Of a stretch of 64,000 nt of DNA, positions 16,183 to 26,635 are shown piece after piece. The stretch's first letter is position 1; each line of letters begins with the position of its first letter. The notes beneath the pieces are model-generated. The model was given only the letters and a program-made list of their open reading frames with translations. It did no database searches and was not told the origin of the DNA. Source of the DNA: Oenococcus sicerae (GTDB lineage Bacteria > Bacillota > Bacilli > Lactobacillales > Lactobacillaceae); contig NZ_CP029684.2 in assembly GCF_004102045.2 (NCBI RefSeq), positions 124,001 through 188,000 on the forward strand, in the 5' to 3' direction. The translations under genes and the position numbers were made by a program.

Positions 16183-18138
16183 ATGACAGGAATCACAGCA
16201 AATGGGCTTTTTCAATTAAAATCGACCTCTCAACTAGCCTACGCCGATGGCAAAGTGTTTTTCGTTGAAAATTCAGTTGATGAAAAAAATAATGCCTATG
16301 AAACAGAAATAAAATCAATTGACGAAACTGGTCTGATTCAGACTTGGGCCAACGGCAAAGGCATCAATTCAAATTTAACAGTAGCTGGAGATGATCTGTA
16401 TTTCACAGCCAATGATATAAAAACAAAAAAAACGCAACTTTTTTCAGTCAATTTTCATGGCGGTGTCGCTAAACAGCAAACCTTTGAAAAAACAAACGTG
16501 ATTGATTTGATTGCCAGTCCAGACGGCAGCTTTTTAATTTATCAGACAAAGCAATCAGAAATTGACTCAAAATTTAAGACCAGTGATTTTCCAAATACTC
16601 GCGAAATCACAAGACTCGTCAGCCGTTTGGACGGCAGCGGCTGGTTCGACGAAAAAGCTGTTTATCGAACTTTTAAATTTGATCCAAATAGTCAGGCTTC
16701 AGTTCAAATTTTTGAAAAAGACCACATGATCAGTCTTTTGGATCTTTCACAAGATAATCAGCAGCTGCTTTATGCTGAAAGTAATCAGCCAAATAATGAC
16801 TTGGATTTTGGCGAAGGTATTTACACCTATCATTTCGCAAATAAAGGGCAAATATTTATCAGCAGTTCATTACCGACTGGCCAGTTTTTTGATGCTCGTT
16901 TTTCACCTGATGCTGGCAAAATTTTATTAGCTGGCAGTGATGAGCATCTGACTAACAATACGAAACAGGAGCTGTATCTTTATGAAACAGCTAGCCAAAA
17001 TCTAACGAATATCACGCAACGATCCGACTTCGATATCGATTGCCATTTAGCCGCTGATTTCGAGCAGCAGTCATCCGGCCGCGTCTTAGCCTGGATCGAT
17101 AATGCTAACTACTTTTTTACGGCGGGTTATCATGGCCATTCACAGGCGTTTACAGGCTCAGGCACACAATTTAGAATCATTTACAATGAGAAAACACAGA
17201 TTTACGATTTTGCACTGCTACCAAACGCTCAGATCGCCTTTTCTCTCTCAGCGCAAAATAAAGCCAACGAAATCATCAAGCTCGACTTGAAAACTAATAC
17301 CCCTTTTAAACTCTACAATCCAAATCTAAAGTTCGAAAGAGAACATGATTATGCTCAGACGGAGCACTTTAATTTTCAAAGTGAGGATGGCTGGGCACAT
17401 GATGGCTGGTATATGCACGCTGTTAACCCAAAAGATGCTCACAACGTGCCAGTTTTGTTATATGTTCATGGCGGTCCGCATGGGGCTTACGGTGAAACAT
17501 TTTTCCACGAATTTCAAGTCCATGCTGACCATGGCTACGCCGTTGTGTTTGTCAATCCACGCGGTTCGACGACCTACGGCCAAGAATTTGAATCAGCTGT
17601 CATTGGTCACTATGGTGAAAAAGACTTTAGCGATGTCATCGCTGGCCTTGATTACGCATTAGACCATTTCCCAGAACTCGATCGAAAGCGCCAATATATC
17701 GCCGGTGGTTCTTATGGCGGCTTTATGACAAGTTGGGCAGTTGGTCACACAAATCGTTTCGCCGCTGCTGTCACACAACGATCGGTTATCAACTGGATCT
17801 CAATGTGGGGTACCTCTGATATCGGTTGGTTCTTTAATGTCTCAGAACTCGGTTTGGACCTATACGATAAGGGCGGCTTAGAAGAATATTGGCGTCGATC
17901 GCCTTTAGCATACGCAAAAAACGTCAAAACGCCACTATTGATTCAGCATGGCGAGTGGGACATGCGCTGCCCTATCGAACAATCTGAGCAATTTTATACC
18001 GCTGTCAAACAAAATGGCAACGAGACTAAATTTATTCGCTACCCGCAAAGTTTCCACGGTATTTCTCGTAGCGGCTTGCCCAGTCTACGACTTAAAAGAT
18101 TAGCGGATATCGAAGCTTGGTTAGATTCTCATGAATAA
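16183..18138 (+). CDS. S9 family serine peptidase (acylaminoacyl/prolyl oligopeptidase type)
   Basis: A 651-residue cytoplasmic peptidase with an N-terminal beta-propeller region (about residues 1-380) and a C-terminal alpha/beta hydrolase domain. The nucleophile Ser is in GGSYGGFMTSW, the Asp in HGEWDMRCPIEQ and the His in QSFHGISRSG. Such enzymes cleave N-terminally blocked or short peptides and help recycle peptide nitrogen. ATG 16183 has TAGGAGA just upstream; an ATG at 16084 is in frame but lacks a ribosome binding site. No signal peptide. Its last 18 bases overlap the convergent gene at 18121. Confidence 0.9.
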   Translation: MTGITANGLFQLKSTSQLAYADGKVFFVENSVDEKNNAYETEIKSIDETGLIQTWANGKGINSNLTVAGDDLYFTANDIKTKKTQLFSVNFHGGVAKQQTFEKTNVIDLIASPDGSFLIYQTKQSEIDSKFKTSDFPNTREITRLVSRLDGSGWFDEKAVYRTFKFDPNSQASVQIFEKDHMISLLDLSQDNQQLLYAESNQPNNDLDFGEGIYTYHFANKGQIFISSSLPTGQFFDARFSPDAGKILLAGSDEHLTNNTKQELYLYETASQNLTNITQRSDFDIDCHLAADFEQQSSGRVLAWIDNANYFFTAGYHGHSQAFTGSGTQFRIIYNEKTQIYDFALLPNAQIAFSLSAQNKANEIIKLDLKTNTPFKLYNPNLKFEREHDYAQTEHFNFQSEDGWAHDGWYMHAVNPKDAHNVPVLLYVHGGPHGAYGETFFHEFQVHADHGYAVVFVNPRGSTTYGQEFESAVIGHYGEKDFSDVIAGLDYALDHFPELDRKRQYIAGGSYGGFMTSWAVGHTNRFAAAVTQRSVINWISMWGTSDIGWFFNVSELGLDLYDKGGLEEYWRRSPLAYAKNVKTPLLIQHGEWDMRCPIEQSEQFYTAVKQNGNETKFIRYPQSFHGISRSGLPSLRLKRLADIEAWLDSHE

Positions 18139-18432
18139 CTGATTTAGGCGATTCAATTCGGAATTGTCTATTTTTTTGTCTAAAAAACGACTGAGCGATA
18201 CGAATTGATGCCGTTGGTTGAAACGCAGATCTTCAAACTTTAAAATGACGATCACGAGATGATTTTCAGTTAAAAACAGTTGTCCGATTCCATCGAAGTG
18301 ACCACGCGTATGTTTACCAGTTCGCCAAACAGCTAGCTTTGTCTGCTGACCACAATATACAAATTTGCCATCGCTATTCTGTTGTAATGGAACACCGTAA
18401 AATAATTGAACTTTGTAGGTGTTTTTCTTCAT
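18121..18432 (-). CDS. Uncharacterised 103-residue protein downstream of dnaJ
   Basis: A basic protein with an alternating polar/hydrophobic pattern (LTENHLVIVILKFEDLRF) and no recognised domain. Its ATG follows directly after the T-run of a short terminator hairpin at the end of dnaJ, and no Shine-Dalgarno is visible. Its 3' end overlaps the convergent peptidase gene. It could be translated from read-through of the heat-shock operon or could be spurious. Composition is protein-like, so I keep it at low confidence. Confidence 0.45.
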   Translation of the reverse strand: MKKNTYKVQLFYGVPLQQNSDGKFVYCGQQTKLAVWRTGKHTRGHFDGIGQLFLTENHLVIVILKFEDLRFNQRHQFVSLSRFLDKKIDNSELNRLNQLFMRI

Positions 18433-18454
18433 AAAAAAAGGCTATTAATTAGCC
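18433..18454 (-). terminator. Weak terminator at the end of dnaJ
   Basis: GGCTA and TAGCC form a 5-bp stem with a 5-base loop, followed by seven T on the minus strand. It includes the dnaJ stop codon and ends at the ATG of the next frame. Confidence 0.55.
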
Positions 18455-19369
18455 AAATAGTCCTCTTCTTTTTTGTGGTGTCACATTTTCACCACGCAGT
18501 TGTGCATAAGCTGTCAAAGCCTTCTTTTCTTTCTCGTTCAATCTTTCCGGCACTTTGACAATCACTTTGACATACTCATCACCAATGCGTGTTGAATTCA
18601 CGTATGGCGCGCCTTTTCCGCGTAAGCGAAACTCTGTGTTCGTCTGTGTTCCAGCGGGAATCGTCAACTCGACATCGCCATGGACTGTTTTGACTTGGAT
18701 TTTATCACCCAGTGCAGCCTGAACGAAGCTAATTGACTGTTCAAAATAAACATTGGCACCTTCACGTTCAAAGCCATCTTTTGATTTAGCAACGACAAAT
18801 TCAACGTATAAGTCACCAAAGGGTCCGCCATGAGTCCCTGCTTCACCTTGACCGGATAAACGCATTTGCTGACCAGACTCAACACCGGCCGGAATCGTTA
18901 CCTTTACTGCATGTTCTTTAGAGCTGCCGCCTGTCTCTTGACGGACATATTTGATTTCCGTGGATTTACCAAAAACCGCTTCTTCGAAAGTTAAATTAAC
19001 ACGGTATTGGAGATCACGACCTTTTCTAGGCGCGTTTGGATTGAAAGCACCACCAAACATTTGGCCAAAAATATCACCAAAATCACCAAAATCTTGGCCA
19101 TTAAAATTAAAGCCGCCTTGTTGAAAACCGCCTTGGCCGCCAGCTGTATTAGCACCAGCTTTGCCATATTGATCATAGGCAGCTTTCTTTTGCGAATCAC
19201 CTAAGGTCTCATAAGCCTCTTGGACTTGCTTATACTTAGCCTCGGCACCAGCAGCGTGATTAAGATCTGGGTGATATTTCTTCGATAGTTTTCGATAAGC
19301 ATGTTTTATGTCATCTTGGCTGGCGCTTTTGTCCACACCGAGAATTTTGTAGTATTCTTCATTATCCAT
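18449..19369 (-). CDS. dnaJ: DnaJ-type co-chaperone without zinc finger (type II J-protein)
   Basis: A 306-residue co-chaperone that stimulates DnaK ATPase and delivers substrates. The J domain is at residues 4-70 with the HPD motif in [11 protein letters not shown] Gly/Phe-rich linker follows (about 75-125, [15 protein letters not shown]), then two beta-rich client-binding domains to the C-terminus. The four CxxCxGxG zinc repeats of canonical DnaJ are absent, and the length fits type II (CbpA-like) proteins. Its position directly after dnaK shows it is the operon's J-protein rather than an extra CbpA. Confidence 0.9.
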   Translation of the reverse strand: MDNEEYYKILGVDKSASQDDIKHAYRKLSKKYHPDLNHAAGAEAKYKQVQEAYETLGDSQKKAAYDQYGKAGANTAGGQGGFQQGGFNFNGQDFGDFGDIFGQMFGGAFNPNAPRKGRDLQYRVNLTFEEAVFGKSTEIKYVRQETGGSSKEHAVKVTIPAGVESGQQMRLSGQGEAGTHGGPFGDLYVEFVVAKSKDGFEREGANVYFEQSISFVQAALGDKIQVKTVHGDVELTIPAGTQTNTEFRLRGKGAPYVNSTRIGDEYVKVIVKVPERLNEKEKKALTAYAQLRGENVTPQKRRGLFG

Positions 19370-19404
19370 AGTTATGTAGGCTAGGTTTTAGCCTAGCATT
19401 TGAT

Positions 19405-21249
19405 TTACTTTTTATCGTCAGGATTGACTTCTTTGAAGTCGCCATCGACAGTCTTGCCGTCTTCACCTGGTTTTGCCTTATCATCTGGTCCAGCTTGTCC
19501 AGCTGCATCAGCATCACCAGATTTCGGTGCTGCCTGCTGATAAAGTTTAACAGCTAAAGCCTGAGCAGCCTTTTCAAGGGTATCTTTCTTCTCTTTCAAA
19601 GTCTCAGTATTATTCGAATCCTTAGCTTTTTTTAAGTCGGCTAAAGCATCCTGAACCGGCTTCTTGTCAGCGTCGGTCAATTTATCGCCAACATCCGTCA
19701 ACGTTTTCTCACTTGAGAAGATCAACTGGTCAACTTCGTTATGCAAGTCAACTTCATCTTTCTTTTTCTTATCGGCTTCTTCGTTAGATTCAGCGTCCTT
19801 GACCATCTTGTTGATTTCATCCTCTGAGAGACTGCCAGGATTTTGGATCGTGATCTTTTGGCTCTTGCCAGTGCCTTTATCTTTGGCTGAAACGGATACG
19901 ATACCGTTACGATCAATATCAAAGCTGACCTCGATCTGCGGAATACCGCGTGGTGCAGCTGGAATATCTGTCAATTGGAAGTTGCCCAAAGTCTTGTTAT
20001 CAGCAGCCATTGGACGTTCACCTTGCAAAACATGAATGTCTACAGCAGGCTGATTATCGGCGGCCGTTGAAAAGACTTGCGACTTTGAAGTTGGGATCGT
20101 CGTATTACGGTCGATCAGCTTGGTCATAACGCCACCCATTGTTTCAATACCAAGCGACAGAGGTGTAACATCTAGCAACACAACATCTTTAACATCGCCC
20201 GTAATCACAGCACCTTGTACAGCCGCACCCAAAGCAACGGCTTCATCAGGATTGATTGAATGGTTAGGCTCCTTGCCTGACAGTTCTTTAACTGACTCCT
20301 GGACAGCAGGAATACGAGTTGAACCGCCGTTAAGAATGATTTCATCAATATCAGAAAAACTCAAGCCGGCATCTTTCATCGCATTTTGAACCGGTACCTT
20401 AGCACGGTCAACTAATGCAGCTGTTAATTGATTAAATTGTGCTCGAGTTAAAGTTTTATCAATATTCAAGTTTTGATGAATAAATGGCAACAGGATCTGA
20501 GCTTCGTTAGCTGAAGACAAAGTTTTCTTAGCTTTTTCAGCCTCGTCTTTCAAACGCTGCAAGGCCAATGAATCTGTTGACAAATCAACACCATTTTCCT
20601 TTTTGAAGTCAGCGACCAACCAGTCGATAACCTTTTGGTCGAAATCATCGCCACCAAGATGTGTGTCGCCATTAGTTGACAGCACTTCAAAGACACCATC
20701 ACCCAATTCAAGGATCGAAACATCAAAAGTACCACCACCAAGATCATAAACCAGAATCTTTTGATCCTTATTTAATTTATCAAGACCAAAAGCTAAAGCA
20801 GCGGCCGTTGGTTCGTTAATGATCCGCTGCACATTCAAACCGGCAATTTTACCAGCATCTTTCGTTGCCTGACGTTGAGCATCGTTAAAGTAGGCTGGAA
20901 CCGTAATCACAGCGTCACTAACTGTCTCGCCAAGATAATCCTCAGCATATTTCTTGATGTATTGCAAAATCATCGCTGAAATTTCTTCAGGGCGATATTC
21001 CTTGCCATTGGCTTTAACGCGATAATTGCTTTCACCCATGTGGCGCTTAATCGATGAGATCGTGTCAGGGTTAACGATCGCCTGGCGTTTTGCAACATCA
21101 CCAACCTGCACCTCACCATTTTTAAAAGCAACGACCGATGGTGTCGTCCGTCCACCGTCCGGATTTGTAATAATTTTCGGCTGGCTGCCTTCCATAACAG
21201 CAACAGCTGAATTAGTTGTTCCTAAATCAATACCAATAATTTTTGACAT
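19405..21249 (-). CDS. dnaK: Chaperone DnaK (Hsp70)
   Basis: A 614-residue Hsp70. The N-terminal ATPase domain contains [29 protein letters not shown] and [12 protein letters not shown]. The substrate-binding domain starts after the [14 protein letters not shown] linker, and the C-terminal tail is acidic and disordered. It folds nascent and stress-damaged proteins together with GrpE and the adjacent J-protein. The ribosome binding site is AAGGAGGA. It is the middle gene of grpE-dnaK-dnaJ. A small hairpin (GCTAGG/CCTAGC) lies in the dnaK-dnaJ gap. Confidence 0.97.
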   Translation of the reverse strand: MSKIIGIDLGTTNSAVAVMEGSQPKIITNPDGGRTTPSVVAFKNGEVQVGDVAKRQAIVNPDTISSIKRHMGESNYRVKANGKEYRPEEISAMILQYIKKYAEDYLGETVSDAVITVPAYFNDAQRQATKDAGKIAGLNVQRIINEPTAAALAFGLDKLNKDQKILVYDLGGGTFDVSILELGDGVFEVLSTNGDTHLGGDDFDQKVIDWLVADFKKENGVDLSTDSLALQRLKDEAEKAKKTLSSANEAQILLPFIHQNLNIDKTLTRAQFNQLTAALVDRAKVPVQNAMKDAGLSFSDIDEIILNGGSTRIPAVQESVKELSGKEPNHSINPDEAVALGAAVQGAVITGDVKDVVLLDVTPLSLGIETMGGVMTKLIDRNTTIPTSKSQVFSTAADNQPAVDIHVLQGERPMAADNKTLGNFQLTDIPAAPRGIPQIEVSFDIDRNGIVSVSAKDKGTGKSQKITIQNPGSLSEDEINKMVKDAESNEEADKKKKDEVDLHNEVDQLIFSSEKTLTDVGDKLTDADKKPVQDALADLKKAKDSNNTETLKEKKDTLEKAAQALAVKLYQQAAPKSGDADAAGQAGPDDKAKPGEDGKTVDGDFKEVNPDDKK

Positions 21250-21261
21250 TTAAAGTCCTCC

Positions 21262-21837
21262 TTATTTTGTATAAACACTAACCATTGCCGGACGCAGGAT
21301 CCGGTCATGCAACTGATATCCCTTTTGTAAGATAACTGCGATCGTATCTTCTTGCTGTTTGGCCGGATCATCAATCGGTGTCTTTTGAATTGCGTTGTAA
21401 AGATTGGGATCGAATTGATCACCGACTTTGCCAACTTCAGTAATACCGCTCTGCATTAATGCATTGCTTAAAGATTTGTGCGTTAGCTCAATGCCAGCAA
21501 GAAGTTTTTTTGAAGCTTCGTCGTCAGTACTGATCACCAAGGCACGCTCCAAATTATCGAGCGCCGGTAAAATACTCTTAGCCAAATCCTGACCCTCGTA
21601 TTTTAAAATATTGGCACGCTCTTTTTCAAAACGCTGTTGCATATTCTGGTTTTCCGCTTCAGCTCGGTAAAATTTGTCTTCATAATCAATGACTGGTGTA
21701 GCTTCAACTTTCGAATCATGACTTTTCTCGTCAATGAGCTGTGAATCATTTTTCGACCCCTTAACAGCTTTTTCGATTTCCGCTTCCGTTGCCGGCTTCT
21801 CTTCTTTTTTAGCCTGTGATTTCTTCTTTTCTACCAA
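21262..21837 (-). CDS. grpE: Nucleotide exchange factor GrpE
   Basis: A 191-residue protein with a charged N-terminal region rich in Lys/Glu, a long coiled coil (about 55-120) and the C-terminal beta domain with the family signature DPNLYNAIQKT and HDRILRPAMVSV. It releases ADP from DnaK. The start is TTG at 21837, chosen because GAGGTG lies five bases upstream and no ATG or GTG fits. It is the first gene of the heat-shock operon. There is no hrcA before it. Confidence 0.93.
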   Translation of the reverse strand: MVEKKKSQAKKEEKPATEAEIEKAVKGSKNDSQLIDEKSHDSKVEATPVIDYEDKFYRAEAENQNMQQRFEKERANILKYEGQDLAKSILPALDNLERALVISTDDEASKKLLAGIELTHKSLSNALMQSGITEVGKVGDQFDPNLYNAIQKTPIDDPAKQQEDTIAVILQKGYQLHDRILRPAMVSVYTK

Positions 21838-21863
21838 AAGATCACCTCAATTCGTACCAGAAA

Positions 21864-21903
21864 ATAATAAACAATATTGGTCAAATAGTCAAGATTGGTC
21901 AAA
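21864..21903 (-). promoter_or_regulatory. grpE promoter with CtsR heptad repeats
   Basis: On the minus strand -35 TTGACT (21887-21892) and -10 TATTAT (21864-21869) are 17 bases apart. Three direct heptads, GGTCAAA (21879-21885), AGTCAAG (21887-21893) and GGTCAAA (21897-21903) on the plus strand, cover the -35 region. The second and third have the 3-base spacing of a CtsR operator. CtsR control of dnaK in the absence of HrcA is reported for Oenococcus oeni. Confidence 0.82.
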
Positions 21904-21915
21904 CATTTTTTTTGA

Positions 21916-21921
21916 TATAAT
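21916..21921 (+). promoter_or_regulatory. -10 box giving a probably leaderless GNAT transcript
   Basis: A perfect TATAAT ends eight bases before ATG 21930, so transcription should begin at or within two bases of the start codon. No Shine-Dalgarno is present. The weak -35 (TTGGTC at 21895-21900) lies inside the CtsR repeats shared with grpE. Confidence 0.6.
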
Positions 21922-21929
21922 TGAAAATT

Positions 21930-22469
21930 ATGTCGAATATCGCGATCAGATTAGCTAATTTAAAAGATTTATCAGAAATAATGCAAATCATCGCTGATGC
22001 TAAAGCACGTTTAAAACTTGCCGGATCACCGCAATGGCAAGGCACTTACCCAAATAAAGAGTCGTTTACAAATGATATCGAAAAAAAATGGTCCTACCTG
22101 CTAACTGTTGATGACAAAATTGCCGGCGTGGCTGCTTTGATGCAGATTCCTGAAACAACATATACAGACATCGAGCAAGGTTTTTGGTTGGAAGCTAATA
22201 ACTTGCATTATACAACTATTCATCGTATTGCAATTTCTGATCAATATACCGGTCAACATCTGGCTAGTCTTTTCTTCAAATCGCTTATTCAAGAATCAAA
22301 CCGGCTAGGCTTCAATCAGGTTCGTTTCGATACACATCGTATCAACTTCGCCATGCAGCATATTGGTGAAAAGTTAGGCTTCCAAAAGCGTGGCGTGATT
22401 TACGTTCAGGATTATGCAGACAACGCTAGGCTGGCGTATCAGTTAATACTCGCAAATAGTCAAAAATAA
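21930..22469 (+). CDS. GNAT family N-acetyltransferase
   Basis: A 179-residue acetyltransferase with the GNAT core. The acetyl-CoA binding segment is around HRIAISDQYTGQHLASLFFKSL, and the C-terminal part contains FDTHRINFAMQHIGEKLGFQKRG, typical of the RimI-like/Acetyltransf_1 type. The substrate is unknown. The ATG at 21930 sits immediately downstream of the -10 box, and an in-frame TTG at 21921 would overlap that box. It is divergent from grpE and shares its operator region, so heat-stress co-regulation is possible. Confidence 0.85.
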   Translation: MSNIAIRLANLKDLSEIMQIIADAKARLKLAGSPQWQGTYPNKESFTNDIEKKWSYLLTVDDKIAGVAALMQIPETTYTDIEQGFWLEANNLHYTTIHRIAISDQYTGQHLASLFFKSLIQESNRLGFNQVRFDTHRINFAMQHIGEKLGFQKRGVIYVQDYADNARLAYQLILANSQK

Positions 22470-22478
22470 ACGCTTTAT

Positions 22479-23432
22479 TTATTTTTGGCCTAAAATTCTT
22501 TGACTGTTAATTTGATCCTGCTTGAGCTGCGAAATAAGCTCTGTAACGTTGCTGTATTTAACTTGTTCTCGCAAATAATCAATCCAAAAAACAGCGATTT
22601 TTTCATTATAAATGTCAGCAGAAAAAGCGAATAAATTAATTTCGATCGTCATTGGATTATCGTCGCCAAAGGTTTGATTATGACCGATCGAAGCCATACC
22701 GTCGAAAAAGCGACCTGCAAGTTTGCCAGTCAGAATCTTCGTTCTGACAGCATACACAGCTGTTTTTGGCAACAATTGTTTTTCATTCAAGCTTAAATTA
22801 GCTGTCGGAAAACCTAGTTTGCGACCTATTTGATTGCCATAAACCACCTTGCCGACTGTCTGATATTGATAGCCTAACAAAGCATTAGCGGCTCTTAAAT
22901 CGCCTTTAATCAATAATTGGCGGATACGAGTTGAGGATATTTTACCTGAAAAATCAGCAAATTCATTGACCGCCACAACTTGAAAACGGCCCGCTGCGTA
23001 ACCAGGCAAGTGATCCATATCAGCTTTTTTTGCAAGCGACCCGTATGTATGGTCAAAACCAGCCACAACAGCAATCGCACCAAGCTTGGCTAAATAGTGG
23101 TCTACATAGGATTGCGGGCTCTGAGAGCCGAAATCAAGGCTGTAATTGATCACATAGCTGGTATCTACGGCAAGATCCGCTAACATGGCCAGTTTTTCCT
23201 GCAGGGGCAGGATCGGAAACTTCAAAGCTGGATCCGGATCATAGAAACTTGTCGGAGACTGGTCGTAAGTCAGGACAGCCAGTTTTAACTGCTGCTTTTC
23301 GGCTAAATCCTTAGCTTTGTTAAGAACGGCTTGATGGCCTAAATGAAGACCGTCGAAGTAGCCCATCGCCAGTACGAATTCTTTTTTGGGATTTTCGTAT
23401 GTATTTGGAAATTGTAACTTAATTATTTTCAT
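22479..23432 (-). CDS. ribF: Bifunctional riboflavin kinase/FAD synthetase
   Basis: A 317-residue enzyme making FMN and then FAD from riboflavin. The N-terminal nucleotidyltransferase domain has GYFDGLHLGHQAVLNKA and ISSTRIRQLLIKGD. The C-terminal riboflavin kinase domain has GRKLGFPTANLSL and a GMASIGHNQTF segment. It overlaps truB by 14 bases, the usual truB-ribF pair. No FMN riboswitch is visible here. Confidence 0.95.
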   Translation of the reverse strand: MKIIKLQFPNTYENPKKEFVLAMGYFDGLHLGHQAVLNKAKDLAEKQQLKLAVLTYDQSPTSFYDPDPALKFPILPLQEKLAMLADLAVDTSYVINYSLDFGSQSPQSYVDHYLAKLGAIAVVAGFDHTYGSLAKKADMDHLPGYAAGRFQVVAVNEFADFSGKISSTRIRQLLIKGDLRAANALLGYQYQTVGKVVYGNQIGRKLGFPTANLSLNEKQLLPKTAVYAVRTKILTGKLAGRFFDGMASIGHNQTFGDDNPMTIEINLFAFSADIYNEKIAVFWIDYLREQVKYSNVTELISQLKQDQINSQRILGQK

Positions 23433-24315
23433 GAATCAGCATCTTTAGAGGCTTGTACAAGTCTTGATCATTTTGATAAATTGCTTGGAAACTTTGGTTG
23501 TAGAAAATTTTTACTAGGGAAACAGAAATGGGCAGTTTTTTTAACCAACCGCCATTTTTGACCAATTCCCAGTCACTCTCGCTGATCGAGTATTTAGCTA
23601 GACCAGGCAATAATTTTTCTAATGGCATCACAAATCGTTTTGGGTCTTGACTATTTAAAATCTCATCCAAATCATAAGCATCCTCAATATCATAACTATC
23701 GGCTTTGACCCGACGCAGTTTCGCCATTGTCGCTGGCAGACTCATTCTCGCACCAAAATCCTCTACCAAAGTTCGAATATAAGTTCCTTTGGAAACAGTT
23801 GCGGTAAAATTAATGAATTCTTGACCCTTGGCAGCGTCAAAATTAACGCTGCCAATCTGGTGGAAATCTGTCACATTAATTTCTCTAGCCCGTCGTTCGA
23901 TCGTTTGCCCTTTGCGAGCCAGCTCATACAGATGTTTGCCATTGACTCTGACCGCTGAATACATTGGTGGAATTTGTTTGGAACTACCAATAAAACTCTC
24001 AAATATCGTCCTTTTGCGGTCGTCTGAAACTGGTGACGGCAAAAATTGCACCTCAGTCACACGACCATCCATGTCTTGTGTATCGGTTTTGATCCCAAGA
24101 ATCAGCGTTCCACGATACTGTTTTTGATTTTGCTGGAGAAAATCAATCAGTTTCGTTGCCTTTCCAAGCACGATGACTAATAACCCCGTGACCGATGGAT
24201 CCAAAGTACCCGTATGCCCGATCTCCTTTTGATGGAAAACATGTCTCAATTTGGCCACGACATCAAAACTAGTCAGTCCTGCCGGTTTATCAACGAGCAC
24301 AATTCCGTTGTACAT
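23419..24315 (-). CDS. truB: tRNA pseudouridine-55 synthase
   Basis: A 298-residue enzyme that makes pseudouridine-55 in the T loop of tRNAs. The catalytic Asp is in HTGTLDPSVTGLLVI, and KGTYIRTLVEDFG and the C-terminal PUA-like region are present. It begins MYNGIVLVDKPAGLTSFDV. Its 3' end overlaps ribF, so the pair is coupled. Confidence 0.95.
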   Translation of the reverse strand: MYNGIVLVDKPAGLTSFDVVAKLRHVFHQKEIGHTGTLDPSVTGLLVIVLGKATKLIDFLQQNQKQYRGTLILGIKTDTQDMDGRVTEVQFLPSPVSDDRKRTIFESFIGSSKQIPPMYSAVRVNGKHLYELARKGQTIERRAREINVTDFHQIGSVNFDAAKGQEFINFTATVSKGTYIRTLVEDFGARMSLPATMAKLRRVKADSYDIEDAYDLDEILNSQDPKRFVMPLEKLLPGLAKYSISESDWELVKNGGWLKKLPISVSLVKIFYNQSFQAIYQNDQDLYKPLKMLIHENN

Positions 24316-24460
24316 GTACTATTCTCCTTGTAACGACTGATTTTTTTAAAATAAAATAGGTTGATCGCTTACTTTTTTAAATGCTGAGCAAACAAATCTG
24401 TAAAATGACCACAAACTTAATTTTACGGGTTTTTGCCCTTTTCGGAATATTTTAAACACA

Positions 24461-24484
24461 AAAAAACGGGTCTCCCCGTTTTTT
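24461..24484 (-). terminator. Terminator of the str operon
   Basis: AAAAAACGGG (24461-24470) and CCCGTTTTTT (24475-24484) form a perfect 10-bp stem with a 4-base loop just after fusA. Confidence 0.85.
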
Positions 24485-24502
24485 AAAAACTTATTGTCAA
24501 AA

Positions 24503-26614
24503 TTAAGCTTCTTTACCAGAATTCTTAATAATATCTTCTTGGACATTACGCGGTACAGCCTCATAGTGGTCAAAGAACATTTGGAAAGTACCGCGTCCCT
24601 GCGTTGCAGAACGTAAAGTCGTTGTATAGCCAAACATTTCGGCCAAAGGTACTTTAGCTGTCACAGTAACGGTGTTACCGTGGCTCTCCTGATCTTCGAT
24701 CATGCCGCGACGAGCAGAAACGTGTCCCATCACGTCACCAAGATTATCAGTCGGGCTAACGATCGAAACTTTCATGATCGGTTCCAAAATCACAGCGCCG
24801 GCTGTCTTAGCAGCAGCACGCAATGACATTGAAGCAGCGATCTTAAAGGCCGCTTCAGATGAATCAACTTCATGATAGCTGCCATCGTAAAGCTTGGCTT
24901 TCAAATCAACTAACGGATAACCAGCCAAAGGACCTGACTGCATGGACTCTTTTAAGCCCTGCTCAACGGCTGGGATATATTCACGAGGAACAACACCACC
25001 AACGATCGCATTATCGAATTCAAATCCTTTACCTTCATCGTTAGGCGAAAATTCAACCCAAACATCACCATACTGTCCTTTACCACCAGACTGACGAATA
25101 TACTTGCCTTGCGCCTGCACTGTTTTTGTAAAGGCTTCACGGTAAGCAACTTGTGGGGTACCAACATTGACATCAACATTAAACTCACGGCGCATACGAT
25201 CAACCATGATGTCTAAATGCAGTTCGCCCATGCCGGAAATAAGCGTTTGACCGGTTTCGGGATTCGTTTCAGCGTGAAACGATGGGTCCTCTTCGGACAG
25301 TTTTTGCAAAGCTTCAGCCATCTTTTCCTGATCGGCTTTTGTCTTAGGCTCAACAGCCATTTGAATAACCGGGTCAGGGAAGTCCATTGATTCCAGAATC
25401 AATGGATGGTCAACTGAAGTTAATGAATCACCTGTCGAAGTGGCTTTTAAACCAATCGCAGCAGCGATATCACCAGAAAATACTTCATCAATTTCAGTAC
25501 GCGTGATCGCATGCATTTGAAGCAAACGGCCAACACGCTCACGAGTACCTTTCGTCGTGTTCTGAACATAAGAACCCGACTTTAAAGTACCAGTATAAAC
25601 ACGAATAAAGGTTAGACGGCCAACATAAGGGTCAGTCATGATTTTGAAAGCTAAAGCTGCAAATGGTTTTGCATCATCAGCCATCAAATCAACTTCTTTG
25701 TCAGTATCGGGATCAGTCGCAGTATATGGACGAACTTCCAGCGGTGATGGTAAATAATCAACGACCGCATCAAGCATCAGCTGAACGCCCTTATCTTTAT
25801 AAGCAGATCCGGCCAAAACTGGATAGAACTTCAAAGCCAAAGTCGCGCGACGAATAGCAGCTTTGAGGTCAGCAACAGAAATCGCTTCCTCACCCAAATA
25901 CTTTTCCATTAGCTGATCATCAACATCAGCAACAGCTTCGATCAATTCTTCACGTTTTTCTTCAACCAGATCCTTTAAGTCATCAGGAATCGGACGTTTT
26001 TCCCATTCGGTTCCTAATTTATCATCAGGATACCAGGCTTCACGCTGGACCAAATCAATCACAGCAGCGAAATCATCTTCAGCACCAATTGGCCACTGAA
26101 TCGCCTTTGCATTAACATCTAGACGATCTTTCAAAGAATCGACCGACATCTGAAAATCAGCACCCAGCTTGTCCATTTTGTTAACAAATACTAAACGAGG
26201 AACTTCATAAGTAGTCGCTTGGCGCCAGACAGTTTCAGTCTGCGGTTCAACGCCAGCAGCGGCATCCAAAACAGCAATCGCACCATCCAAAACACGCAGT
26301 GACCGCTCAACTTCAATCGTAAAGTCAACGTGGCCCGGTGTATCAATAATATTGACACGATAAGGAGTCTCTTTCCATTGTTCGTGGAAACCATGCCAAA
26401 TGGCAGTCGTGGCTGCGGATTGAATCGTAATGCCACGTTCCTTCTCCTGATCCATGAAGTCCATTTGTGAGGCGCCATCATGGGTCTCACCAATCTTATG
26501 AATTTTTCCCGTATAATAAAGAATTCGTTCAGTTGTTGTCGTTTTGCCGGCATCAATATGAGCCATAATTCCAATATTACGGGTTCTCTCTAGAGGGAAT
26601 TCACGAGTAGCCAT
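24503..26614 (-). CDS. fusA: Elongation factor G
   Basis: A 703-residue translational GTPase driving ribosome translocation. The G domain carries [22 protein letters not shown], the switch region [27 protein letters not shown] and NKMDKLGAD. Domains II-V follow, with [14 protein letters not shown] and the conserved [20 protein letters not shown]-type domain V. It is the last gene of rpsL-rpsG-fusA and is followed by a terminator; tuf is not attached. Confidence 0.98.
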   Translation of the reverse strand: MATREFPLERTRNIGIMAHIDAGKTTTTERILYYTGKIHKIGETHDGASQMDFMDQEKERGITIQSAATTAIWHGFHEQWKETPYRVNIIDTPGHVDFTIEVERSLRVLDGAIAVLDAAAGVEPQTETVWRQATTYEVPRLVFVNKMDKLGADFQMSVDSLKDRLDVNAKAIQWPIGAEDDFAAVIDLVQREAWYPDDKLGTEWEKRPIPDDLKDLVEEKREELIEAVADVDDQLMEKYLGEEAISVADLKAAIRRATLALKFYPVLAGSAYKDKGVQLMLDAVVDYLPSPLEVRPYTATDPDTDKEVDLMADDAKPFAALAFKIMTDPYVGRLTFIRVYTGTLKSGSYVQNTTKGTRERVGRLLQMHAITRTEIDEVFSGDIAAAIGLKATSTGDSLTSVDHPLILESMDFPDPVIQMAVEPKTKADQEKMAEALQKLSEEDPSFHAETNPETGQTLISGMGELHLDIMVDRMRREFNVDVNVGTPQVAYREAFTKTVQAQGKYIRQSGGKGQYGDVWVEFSPNDEGKGFEFDNAIVGGVVPREYIPAVEQGLKESMQSGPLAGYPLVDLKAKLYDGSYHEVDSSEAAFKIAASMSLRAAAKTAGAVILEPIMKVSIVSPTDNLGDVMGHVSARRGMIEDQESHGNTVTVTAKVPLAEMFGYTTTLRSATQGRGTFQMFFDHYEAVPRNVQEDIIKNSGKEA

Positions 26615-26635
26615 ATAATCTCCTTCTTAACCTAA

